From Prosthecomicrobium sp. N25 (GTDB taxonomy: Bacteria; Pseudomonadota; Alphaproteobacteria; Rhizobiales; Ancalomicrobiaceae): a DNA stretch of 64,000 nucleotides. This document shows positions 37,759 to 45,303 of the stretch, piece after piece (the first letter of the stretch is position 1; each line of letters begins with the position of its first letter). The stretch is from NCBI RefSeq assembly GCF_037203705.1, contig NZ_JBBCAT010000001.1:1771418-1835417 (forward strand), in the 5' to 3' direction. A program made the position numbers and the translations under genes. The notes beneath the pieces were generated by a model. It saw only the letters and a list, made by a program, of their open reading frames with translations, did not search any database and was not told the origin of the DNA.

Positions 37759-38415
37759 ATGCACACGCTCTACTACTCGCCCGCCGCCTGCTCCCTCGCC
37801 CCCCACATCGTCCTCGAGGAGATCGGCAAGCCCTACGGCCTCGAATGGGTCCAGGCCGGCGTGAAGACGGTCACCCCCGAGTGGAAGGCCATGAACCCGA
37901 AGGGCCGCGTGCCCGCGCTCTCGGGTGTGCCCGGCCGCATCGGCGGCGGCACGGACCTCCTCACCGAGGCCAACGCCATCATGATCTATCTCGGCCGGAC
38001 CAATCCCGAGGCAGGCCTGATCCCGGCCGACCCGGCGCGCGAGGCGCGCATGATCGAGTGGATGAACTGGCTGACATCGTCCTTCCATGCCGCCGCCTAC
38101 GCCTCCGTGCGCCGCCCCGCGCGCTTCGTCGACGACCCCGCCCTCTTCCCGGCCCTGCAGGCGAAGGGCATGAAGACGGTCCTGGAGCAGTGCGCCTACA
38201 TCGACGGCCTGCTCGGCGACGGCCGGGACTGGGCCGTGGACGGCGGCTACACCCTCGCCGATCCCTACCTCTTCACCTTCTGGGTCTTCCTCTACCGCCT
38301 GGACGGCTTCGACCTCGGCCCCTTCCCGGCCTGGACCGCGCACGCCCGCAAGGTGCTCGCCCGCCCGGCGACCCGCCGCGCGCTGGAGCAGGAAAAGATC
38401 GAGGTCTCGGTCTGA
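37759..38415 (+). CDS. Glutathione S-transferase family protein
   Basis: A 218-residue GST. Thioredoxin-fold N-terminal domain (residues 1-85) with L-Y-Y-S-P-A-A-C-S-L-A-P-H (catalytic Ser/Cys region, like the Beta/GstB class), N-P-K-G-R-V-P-A-L and the E-A-N-A-I (E-S-x-A-I-like) turn. Helical C-terminal domain holds the N-capping-like G-G-Y-T-L-A-D-P-Y. It lies between pcs and the ion channel on the same strand (86 and 25 bp gaps). Substrate unknown. Confidence 0.9.
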   Translation: MHTLYYSPAACSLAPHIVLEEIGKPYGLEWVQAGVKTVTPEWKAMNPKGRVPALSGVPGRIGGGTDLLTEANAIMIYLGRTNPEAGLIPADPAREARMIEWMNWLTSSFHAAAYASVRRPARFVDDPALFPALQAKGMKTVLEQCAYIDGLLGDGRDWAVDGGYTLADPYLFTFWVFLYRLDGFDLGPFPAWTAHARKVLARPATRRALEQEKIEVSV

Positions 38416-38440
38416 CCGGCCCGGCGGGCGGACCCGGGCC

Positions 38441-39208
38441 ATGAACCTCAAGCTCCGCATCCGGGACCTGTACGAGGGCGACGGCGAGGCTGCGCACCGC
38501 TTCCGGCTCGGCATCGTGCTCTTCGACTTCTCCACGATCGCCTTCATCGTGGCGACGTCCTTCCTGCCGCGCGGCCCGTGGATCGAGGTCGTCGACCTCG
38601 CCATCGGCTTGCTCATCCTCCTGGAGGTCGCGGCCCGCCTCTGGATCTCGCAGAACCGTCTGCGCGACCTGCTGCACCCGCTCGGCCTCGTCGACATGGT
38701 GGTCGTCGTTTCGCTTCTGGCGCCGCTCGCCGGGGAGGGACTGGCCTTCCTGCGGATCGCCCGGACCCTCCGGCTCTTCCGCTCCTACAAGCTGATCGAG
38801 CGCTTGCGCGGCGATTTCGCCTTCGTGCGCGACAACCGCGCCGCCCTCATGAGCGGCCTCGACCTCCTGGTCTTCATCTTCCTGATGACCGCGATCGTGT
38901 ACGAGACCCAGCACCGCTCCAACCCGAAGATCGAGAACTACGCCGACGCGCTCTACTTCACGGTCACGACCCTGACCACGACCGGCTTCGGCGACATCAC
39001 CCTGGAGGGGACCGGCGGCCGTCTTCTCTCCGTGGTCATCATGATCTTCGGCGTGTCGCTCTTCGTGCGCCTCGCCCAGGTGATGTTCCGCCCCAACAAG
39101 GTCGACTTCGAATGCCCCGACTGCGGGTTGCTGCAGCACGACATCGACGCCGTGCACTGCAAGCACTGCGGCCGGCTCCTGAAGATCCCCAACGAGGGCT
39201 TCGAGTAA
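38441..39208 (+). CDS. Voltage-gated-type K+ channel with C-terminal zinc ribbon
   Basis: A 255-residue six-TM ion channel. S4-like segment has Arg at 105, 108, 111 and 114. The pore reads T-L-T-T-T-G-F-G-D-I (residues 178-186); G-F-G in place of G-Y-G still fits K+ selectivity. After S6 comes C225-x2-C228-x11-C240-x2-C243, a zinc ribbon, at the very C-terminus. I do not recall this as a usual part of bacterial channels; it could set tetramer assembly or sense redox or zinc. Confidence 0.85.
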   Translation: MNLKLRIRDLYEGDGEAAHRFRLGIVLFDFSTIAFIVATSFLPRGPWIEVVDLAIGLLILLEVAARLWISQNRLRDLLHPLGLVDMVVVVSLLAPLAGEGLAFLRIARTLRLFRSYKLIERLRGDFAFVRDNRAALMSGLDLLVFIFLMTAIVYETQHRSNPKIENYADALYFTVTTLTTTGFGDITLEGTGGRLLSVVIMIFGVSLFVRLAQVMFRPNKVDFECPDCGLLQHDIDAVHCKHCGRLLKIPNEGFE

Positions 39209-39331
39209 AGCGCCGGCGCCTCGCCTTCCCATCCCGCCGGATCCGTGCGAAACGTCACCCGCCCCGGCGCGTTGAGGGCAGGCGCCCCGCCGGGCCGCGT
39301 CCCGTTCCGAACAGAGGACCCGCACCCTCCG

Positions 39332-40051
39332 ATGAGCTCCGTCCTGAAGTCGATCGCAACCGCCGTCCCGAAGGTGAACCGGGAAGGCTATCCCTTCGTG
39401 GCCGGCTCCGCCCTGGCGACCGTGGTCGCCGCCTTCGTCTGGTCCCCGCTCGCCTGGGTCCTGTTCGGGCTCACCATCTGGGTGGTCGCCTTCTTCCGCG
39501 ATCCGCCGCGCGTCACGCCGGTCTCGCCGGGCCTCGTCGTCGCGCCCGCCGATGGGCGCGTCTCGCAGGTCGGCCCCGCCGTGCCGCCGCGCGAACTCGA
39601 CCTTGGCGACGAGGGCTGGATCCGCGTCTCGATCTTCATGAACGTCTTCAATTGTCACGTGAACCGCGCGCCGGTGGGCGGCCGCATCCTGCGCATCGCC
39701 TACAAGCCCGGCAAGTTCGTCAATGCCGAGCTCGACAAGGCGAGCGAGGACAACGAGCGCAACGGCCTCGTCATCGAGACCGGCGAGCGCCCCGGCGCCG
39801 GCCACACGATCGGCTGCGTGCAGATCGCCGGGCTCGTCGCACGCCGCATCGTCTCCTGGGTGAAGGAGGGCGAGACCATCCAGGCCGGCGACCGCTTCGG
39901 CATGATCCGTTTCGGGTCCCGCCTGGACGTCTACCTGCCCGCCGGCACGGTGCCGCTCGTCGCCGTCGGCCAGACGACCGTCGCGGGCGAGACCGTCCTC
40001 GCCGACCTGTCGCGCCCGGGCTCGGGCTACACGGTGGTCCGCGTCAGCTGA
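39332..40051 (+). CDS. psd: Phosphatidylserine decarboxylase proenzyme
   Basis: Converts phosphatidylserine to phosphatidylethanolamine. A 239-residue short-form Psd with a hydrophobic N-terminus (residues 20-50). The self-cleavage site that yields the pyruvoyl group is R-F-G-S-R-L-D-V-Y near residue 195 (cut between G and S). M-N-V-F-N-C-H-V-N-R and P-A-D-G-R-V are the other landmarks. Start at the ATG at 39332. It is followed 14 bp later by pssA, the preceding enzyme of the pathway. Confidence 0.93.
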   Translation: MSSVLKSIATAVPKVNREGYPFVAGSALATVVAAFVWSPLAWVLFGLTIWVVAFFRDPPRVTPVSPGLVVAPADGRVSQVGPAVPPRELDLGDEGWIRVSIFMNVFNCHVNRAPVGGRILRIAYKPGKFVNAELDKASEDNERNGLVIETGERPGAGHTIGCVQIAGLVARRIVSWVKEGETIQAGDRFGMIRFGSRLDVYLPAGTVPLVAVGQTTVAGETVLADLSRPGSGYTVVRVS

Positions 40052-40065
40052 GGAGGCCTCGTCCC

Positions 40066-40926
40066 ATGAGCGATCTCTTCCCGCCCGTCGTCCATCAGTC
40101 GACCCGCACGGGCCGGCGCTTCATCCGGCTCCGCGCCGTGCCGTTCCGCATCGTCCTGCCCAATCTGGTGACGCTGCTCGCGCTCTGCGCCGGCCTGACG
40201 GCCATCCGCATGGCCCTCGAGGAGCGCTGGGAATGGGCGGTCGGCGCAGTCGTCCTCGCCGCGCTCCTCGACGCCGTAGACGGGCGCGTCGCCCGCTGGG
40301 TGAAGGGGACCTCCAAGTTCGGCGCCGAACTCGACAGCCTCGCCGATTTCGTCAACTTCGGCGTCGTCCCGGGCCTCCTGCTCTACATCTGGATGCTCGA
40401 AGAGATCCGCTCGCTGGGCTGGCTCGCCGTCCTGGCCTTCGCCATTGCGGGCGCCCTGCGGCTCGCCCGCTTCAACGTCATGATCGACAAGCCCAAGCCC
40501 GACTGGCAGGCCAACTACTTCACCGGCATGCCGGCCCCCGCCGGTGCCGTCACGGTGCTGCTGCCGCTCTACCTCAACGACTTCATAACCATCCCCCACA
40601 ACCGGGCGATCGCGACCGTCATCGCCGTCTACGCCCTCTTCGTCGCCTTCATGATGGTGTCGACGATCCCGACCTTCTCGGGCAAGAAGATGGGCACCCG
40701 CGTCCCGCGCGAGCGCGTGATCCCGGTCTCGGTCCTGCTCGTGCTCTTCGTTGCCGCCCTGGTGGCCTATCCGTTCCCGATCCTGGCCCTCCTCGCCATC
40801 GCGTATCTCGCGTTCATCCCGGTCGGCTGGTCCTGGTATCGGGCCCGCCAGCGCGAGGACCTGGAAAGCAAGACGACCCGGGAGCCGCCCGACGACGGCG
40901 AGGACGGTCGCGAGCCGACCGTCTGA
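40066..40926 (+). CDS. pssA: CDP-diacylglycerol-serine O-phosphatidyltransferase
   Basis: Makes phosphatidylserine. A 286-residue membrane protein with about eight TM helices. The CDP-alcohol phosphotransferase motif is intact: D-A-V-D-G-R-V-A-R-W-V then F-G-A-E-L-D-S-L-A-D (residues 63-90). ATG at 40066 behind AGGAGG. With psd it gives the PE branch, while pcs nearby gives direct PC synthesis. The C-terminal 20 residues are acidic and probably disordered. Confidence 0.94.
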   Translation: MSDLFPPVVHQSTRTGRRFIRLRAVPFRIVLPNLVTLLALCAGLTAIRMALEERWEWAVGAVVLAALLDAVDGRVARWVKGTSKFGAELDSLADFVNFGVVPGLLLYIWMLEEIRSLGWLAVLAFAIAGALRLARFNVMIDKPKPDWQANYFTGMPAPAGAVTVLLPLYLNDFITIPHNRAIATVIAVYALFVAFMMVSTIPTFSGKKMGTRVPRERVIPVSVLLVLFVAALVAYPFPILALLAIAYLAFIPVGWSWYRARQREDLESKTTREPPDDGEDGREPTV

Positions 40927-40929
40927 TTC

Positions 40930-41151
40930 TCAGTCGTCCGCGCCGGGCTCCAGCGCCGCGACGCGATCGGCCAGCGAGGCATCCGGGAAGGCGTCGCGCA
41001 AGATCCTCAGCACGTCCGAGGTCGTGCCGGCGCCGGAGGCCGCCACCACGGCCCGCATGGCCGCGATCCGGCGGTCGAGGGCGTCAGCGGGCCGGCTCGA
41101 CGGGGGCCCCCGCCGGGCGGATGATGGACCGGAAAGCGGACGCAGCGACAC
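40930..41151 (-). CDS. Possible small protein, unknown
   Basis: A 73-codon frame from a GTG at 41151 with GGAGGG upstream. The C-terminal half reads like a real helical protein (S-D-V-L-R-I-L-R-D-A-F-P-D-A-S-L-A-D-R), while the N-terminal 20 residues are Ser/Pro/Arg-rich. A shorter ATG start near residue 32 would leave about 42 residues. It ends 3 bp from the pssA stop on the opposite strand. Not recognised; may not be a gene. Confidence 0.35.
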   Translation of the reverse strand: MSLRPLSGPSSARRGPPSSRPADALDRRIAAMRAVVAASGAGTTSDVLRILRDAFPDASLADRVAALEPGADD

Positions 41152-41424
41152 GGGCGGTGCCCTCCGCGGCAACGAATCGAGTGCCCTCAGGGTACGGTCA
41201 AGTCTCACAGGAGGTAAAGCGTCGCAGAATCCATTATGGTGATCCGCAGGAATGGAGTCTCCGTAGTCCTGCCTAGATCGGAAGGCCGAGTTACCACTGG
41301 CTCGGACGGATCGTACGGGACTAGGATCCGGTTGGCGGCGGCGCCAAGGGGCATTGCCCGGTGGCGTGACGAGGAGAGGGTCGGTCGCCCCCGCGAGAAG
41401 CGACCAGACGGGAGAGGATGCGCC

Positions 41425-41781
41425 ATGACGAGGGGCCCCGAACTGCCGAACCCGCGCACCGGCCGCGACTCCGAGCCTCTGCTCCGCCTGCTCGCCTGGA
41501 ACATGCTGGCCGGCGGTGCGGTCGCGATCGTGCTGAGCGGCGCCGTGATCGCCTTCGACGTCGGCAACCTGCGCAGCCTCATCGTCACCGCCGAGGAGCG
41601 CCTCGTTCCCATTCTGCTCCTCGTGTTCGGGTTCCTGGTGACCTTCTGTAGCGTCGCCATGGGAACGGCCGTGATGGGATTGGGGGCCGATCCCTCCGGC
41701 CGCTCGGGCGGCGGCGGAGGGCATCCCGATTTCCGCTTGGTCCCCCTGTCCTCGCGGCGGCAGTCCGGCGGCGGACGCTGA
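41425..41781 (+). CDS. Small membrane protein, unknown
   Basis: A 118-residue protein from the ATG at 41425 (GGGAGAGG upstream). Two TM helices: near 22-46 (L-A-W-N-M-L-A-G-G-A-V-A-I-V-L) and 60-84 (L-V-P-I-L-L-L-V-F-G-F-L-V-T-F). A Gly/Ser-rich tail follows. No family recognised. The 41152-41424 stretch before it shows no gene, only a few short imperfect repeats. Confidence 0.55.
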   Translation: MTRGPELPNPRTGRDSEPLLRLLAWNMLAGGAVAIVLSGAVIAFDVGNLRSLIVTAEERLVPILLLVFGFLVTFCSVAMGTAVMGLGADPSGRSGGGGGHPDFRLVPLSSRRQSGGGR

Positions 41782-41898
41782 GCCACCTCGCAATTCCGGG
41801 TGCCCGTCCGGCGGATATCGGATCCCCGCGCGTGGAGCCTTGAAACCGGACCGGATCGGGTCCAGCCTCCCGCCGTTCCTTTCGGCAAGCGAGGCGTC

Positions 41899-42810
41899 AT
41901 GACCGACCCCAAGTACCCCCGCGACATGGCGGGCTACGGCCGCAACCCGCCGGACCCGAAATGGCCCGGGGGCGCCCGTATCGCGGTCCAATTCGTGATC
42001 AACTACGAGGAGGGCGGCGAGAACGCCATCATCCACGGCGATGCCGCCAGCGAGGCCTTTCTGTCCGAGATCGTCGGCGCGGCCGCCTGGCCGGGCAAGC
42101 GTCACATGAACATGGAGTCGATCTACGAGTACGGCTCCCGGGTCGGCTTCTGGCGCCTCTGGCGCCTGTTCACGGAACGGCAGATCCCGGTCACGGTCTA
42201 CGGCGTCGCCCATGCCTTGATGCGCAACCCAGACGCGGTCGCGGCCATGAAGGAGGCCGACTGGGAGATCGCCTCCCACGGCCTGAAGTGGATCGACTAC
42301 AAGGACTTCACCGAGGCCGAGGAGCGTGCCCACATGGCCGAGGCGATCCGCATCCACACGGAGGTCACCGGGTCGCGGCCGCTCGGCTGGTACACCGGCC
42401 GGTCCTCCGTCCACACCCGCAAGCTGGTCATGGAGGAGGGCGGGTTCCTGTACGATTCGGATTCCTACGCCGACGAGCTGCCCTACTGGGTCGACGGCGG
42501 GCGCGAGCCGCATCTCGTGATCCCCTACACCCTCGACGCCAACGACATGCGGTTTGCCACCCCGCAGGGCTTCAACGCCGGGGACCAGTTCTTCACCTAC
42601 CTGAAGGACAGCTTCGACGTCCTCTACCAGGAAGGCGCCACCAGCCCCAGGATGCTCTCTGTGGGCCTCCATTGCCGGCTGGTAGGCCGGCCGGGCCGCG
42701 CCGCCGCGCTCGCCCGGTTCCTCGACTATGTCGCCGGTCACGACGCCGTCTGGTGCGCCCGCCGGATCGACATCGCCTGGCATTGGCATGCCCACCACAA
42801 GCCCGGCTAG
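41899..42810 (+). CDS. puuE: Allantoinase, polysaccharide-deacetylase type (PuuE)
   Basis: Hydrolyses allantoin to allantoate in purine breakdown. The 303-residue protein begins T-D-P-K-Y-P-R-D-M-A-G-Y-G-R and carries the PuuE pattern I-N-Y-E-E-G-G-E-N, H-M-N-M-E-S-I-Y-E-Y-G-S-R, I-A-S-H-G-L-K-W-I (metal region) and G-L-H-C-R-L-V-G-R. These distinguish PuuE from chitooligosaccharide deacetylases of the same fold. Other ureide genes are absent nearby. A role in capsule modification is possible from position, but I think it unlikely. Confidence 0.9.
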   Translation: MTDPKYPRDMAGYGRNPPDPKWPGGARIAVQFVINYEEGGENAIIHGDAASEAFLSEIVGAAAWPGKRHMNMESIYEYGSRVGFWRLWRLFTERQIPVTVYGVAHALMRNPDAVAAMKEADWEIASHGLKWIDYKDFTEAEERAHMAEAIRIHTEVTGSRPLGWYTGRSSVHTRKLVMEEGGFLYDSDSYADELPYWVDGGREPHLVIPYTLDANDMRFATPQGFNAGDQFFTYLKDSFDVLYQEGATSPRMLSVGLHCRLVGRPGRAAALARFLDYVAGHDAVWCARRIDIAWHWHAHHKPG

Positions 42811-42944
42811 GGCGTTGCATTTATGTCATCGAGCCGGCAAAAAAGTCACGGACCGGGTGATCCGGCGACGGCGTCGCCCGCGCACCACATTTCCGGCCCG
42901 ATCGCCCGGCAACGTGCCGCCCGCTGGGGACCCGCGCCCCATCG

Positions 42945-42964
42945 TTAACCGAGGGTTATCGGTT
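42945..42964 (+). promoter_or_regulatory. Near-consensus CtrA-type site / inverted repeat before kpsT
   Basis: TTAA-N7-TTAT (42945-42959) differs by one base from the CtrA pattern TTAA-N7-TTAA. The same spot holds a perfect repeat AACCGA-N6-TCGGTT (42947-42964), so a different regulator could be meant. It lies about 105-120 bp before the first capsule gene, a sensible promoter distance. Confidence 0.35.
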
Positions 42965-43066
42965 GGATGACAAGCTCTTGCGCGGCGTCGTGCAAGCGGA
43001 TGTTTACCGTCCGACGGCCCTTGTCGTAGGCTCGGGGCCTGAGGATCGGGTGAAAGTCGAGGACCG

Positions 43067-43768
43067 ATGAACGTCGCGGTGAGGCCAGCGATCCGTTCCA
43101 TCGTCAGCCTGCGCGGCGTGACGAAGGAATATGGCGGCAAGAGAGGTGCGAAGGTCGTCCTGAACGACGTCAACTTCGACATCCCGGCCGGCCGGAGCCT
43201 CGGCCTCATGGGTCCGAACGGCGCCGGCAAGTCGACGCTGCTCAAGCTGATCGCCGGCACCGAGCTTCCGACCCGGGGCGAGATCCGCCGCCGCGGCCGG
43301 ATCTCCTGGCCGCTCGGCTTCAACGGCGGCTACGACAAGCAGATGACCGGCCGCGACAACGCGGTCTTCGTCGCCCGCGTGTACGGCGAGGACCCCGACG
43401 AGATCTGCCGCTACGTGCTCGATTTCTCGGAGCTCGGCCGCTATTTCGAAATGCCGATGCAGACCTATTCGTCCGGCATGAAGCAGAAGCTCGCCTTCGG
43501 ACTCTGCATGGCCCTGGACTTCGATTGCTATCTGGTGGACGAAGTCACGGCGGTCGGCGACGACCGATTCAGGGAGAAGTGCCAGCGTGCCTTCGCCGAG
43601 CGCAGGGCCCAGTCGGGGCTGATCATGGTGTCGCACAGCTTCGCCACGATCCGGGCCTATTGCGACTGCGCGGCGGTCCTCGTCGACGGCCACCTCTTCT
43701 ATTTCGAAAGCCTGGAAGAGGGTATCGCCGAGTTCAAGTGCCTGCTGCGCTCGCTGGAGAATGCCTAG
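43067..43768 (+). CDS. kpsT: Capsular polysaccharide ABC exporter ATPase (KpsT-like)
   Basis: A 233-residue ATPase that would drive capsule export across the inner membrane. Walker A is M-G-P-N-G-A-G-K-S-T (near residue 50), followed by S-W-P-L-G-F-N-G-G (typical of KpsT/RkpS), signature Y-S-S-G-M-K-Q-K-L, and Walker B L-V-D-E-V-T-A-V-G-D. The divergent signature (S-S-G-M) is normal in this group. The partner permease KpsM is not adjacent or elsewhere in the window. Stop overlaps the GTG of the next gene by 1 nt. Confidence 0.92.
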   Translation: MNVAVRPAIRSIVSLRGVTKEYGGKRGAKVVLNDVNFDIPAGRSLGLMGPNGAGKSTLLKLIAGTELPTRGEIRRRGRISWPLGFNGGYDKQMTGRDNAVFVARVYGEDPDEICRYVLDFSELGRYFEMPMQTYSSGMKQKLAFGLCMALDFDCYLVDEVTAVGDDRFREKCQRAFAERRAQSGLIMVSHSFATIRAYCDCAAVLVDGHLFYFESLEEGIAEFKCLLRSLENA

Positions 43769-45228
43769 TGGTCGATCTGGTCAATTCGCCCGAGGACATG
43801 AAGGCTCGTCGCCTGGAAGCGCGCCGCCGCCGTGCGGAGCGCGAGGGGCTGACGGTCGCCGACATCCCCGAGGACGTCGACCCTGCGGCGATCGAGACGC
43901 CCGGCACCCGGCAGGAGGCCAAGCCGGCCGAACCGGTCGGCAACCTCGTCGAGATCGGAAACCGCAAGGGACGCGTCAAGGAAGGCGGGGCAAACCCGCG
44001 GCCGGACCAGGACAATTCCCCCGATGCCCTGCCGATCCCGGAGATCGCCTCGAGCCGTCTCCTCGCCCGCCTCGGCGAGGTCAAGGCCAAGAAGGTCGCG
44101 GCCGGCAAGGCCGACAAGGGTACGCGGACCCGCAGCGCCGCATTCTGGTCCTTCGTCCTGATGGTCATCCTCCCGGCGATCGGCATCTCTGCCTACCTCT
44201 ATCTGTGGGCGATCGACCAGTACCACTCCGAATTCCGCTTCGCGGTCCGCAATGCGCAGACCTCCAGCGCCAGCGCCGGTGCGCTGGCCGGCATGGTCGC
44301 CTCGCCGGCCGCCTCGCTGCCCGACCTCGCCGATAGCTACATCGTGACCGAGTATCTGCAATCGCGCGAATTCGTAGAGGACCTGAACAAGGCTGTCGAC
44401 CTGCGCAGCGTCTACAGCATCGGGCGCGCGGACTACTGGTACCGCATGGACAACGACGTGTCGGTCGAGAAGATGACCAAGTACATGAATTCCATGATGG
44501 CGGTCACCTTCGACATGTACACGGGCATCGTCAGCGTCCGCGTCCGCGCCTTCTCGGCCGAGGACGCCCGCCGCGTCGGCCAGCAGATCCTGAAGATGAC
44601 CGAGGCCCTGGTGAACAACATCACCCAGCGCGCCCGGCGAGACCTCGTCCGCGACAGCGAGCGCGAGGTGGAGAATGCCGAGAACCGCCTGCGCAATGCG
44701 CGCCTCGCCGTGGAGAAGTATCAGAGCGAGATCGGGGCGGTCGACCCGACGGCGGTCGCCACGGCCAACCAGGTCAACATCAACGCCCTGGAGGCGGAGG
44801 CGACGCGGCTCAAGGCGGAGCTGAAGCAGCTCCTGCAGACGATGAGCCCCCAGTCGCCGCGCGTGGTGGTGCAGCAGAGCCGCGTCGACGCGATCGAGAA
44901 GCAGATCACCGACGAGAAGGCCAAGGTGGCGGTGAGCAAGCGTGCCGGCCCGGCCCTGTCCGCCCAGCTCATGCGCTACCAGGAACTCGTCACCGAGCGC
45001 GAATTCGCCCAGACCGCCTACGTCACCGCACTCTCGGCGCTGGAGCGGAGCCGGATCGACAGCGAGCGCAATCAGCGTTATCTGGCTTTGTTCGTGTCGC
45101 CCCGCGAGGCTCAGGATTCGGAGTATCCGGAGCGCGGACGCTATGCGTTCATCGCCTTCCTGGCGCTGTTCGCCATCTGGGCCATCAGCTTCATGGTGAC
45201 GGGTTCGATCAGGGATCACATGCGCTAG
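43768..45228 (+). CDS. Capsule export inner-membrane/periplasmic protein (KpsE/RkpR family)
   Basis: A 486-residue PCP-type adaptor that spans the periplasm between the ABC exporter and the outer-membrane channel. Order: about 125 cytoplasmic, charged, probably disordered residues; TM1 near 126-148; a periplasmic domain with long coiled coils (residues 300-420); TM2 near 460-480. The GTG start overlaps the kpsT stop. Y-H-S-E-F-R-F-A-V-R after TM1 is typical of KpsE/RkpR. The N-terminal extension is long for the family. Confidence 0.9.
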   Translation: MVDLVNSPEDMKARRLEARRRRAEREGLTVADIPEDVDPAAIETPGTRQEAKPAEPVGNLVEIGNRKGRVKEGGANPRPDQDNSPDALPIPEIASSRLLARLGEVKAKKVAAGKADKGTRTRSAAFWSFVLMVILPAIGISAYLYLWAIDQYHSEFRFAVRNAQTSSASAGALAGMVASPAASLPDLADSYIVTEYLQSREFVEDLNKAVDLRSVYSIGRADYWYRMDNDVSVEKMTKYMNSMMAVTFDMYTGIVSVRVRAFSAEDARRVGQQILKMTEALVNNITQRARRDLVRDSEREVENAENRLRNARLAVEKYQSEIGAVDPTAVATANQVNINALEAEATRLKAELKQLLQTMSPQSPRVVVQQSRVDAIEKQITDEKAKVAVSKRAGPALSAQLMRYQELVTEREFAQTAYVTALSALERSRIDSERNQRYLALFVSPREAQDSEYPERGRYAFIAFLALFAIWAISFMVTGSIRDHMR

Positions 45229-45303
45229 CGGGTTCGGTTCGGGGCGGCGGACCGCCGCGGGTCGGGGCAGACGGAAACGGCCGGACGGCCGTCGGGGGCA
45301 TCG

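Noticed and set aside
41160-41424. Short ORFs and repeats before the small membrane gene
   Set aside because: Frames overlap the pssA-end small ORF or lack an SD and domain content; stems are only 5 bp.
41899-42810. PuuE as a capsule or peptidoglycan deacetylase
   Set aside because: Whole-length motifs match PuuE allantoinases closely; nearness to the capsule genes is the only support.
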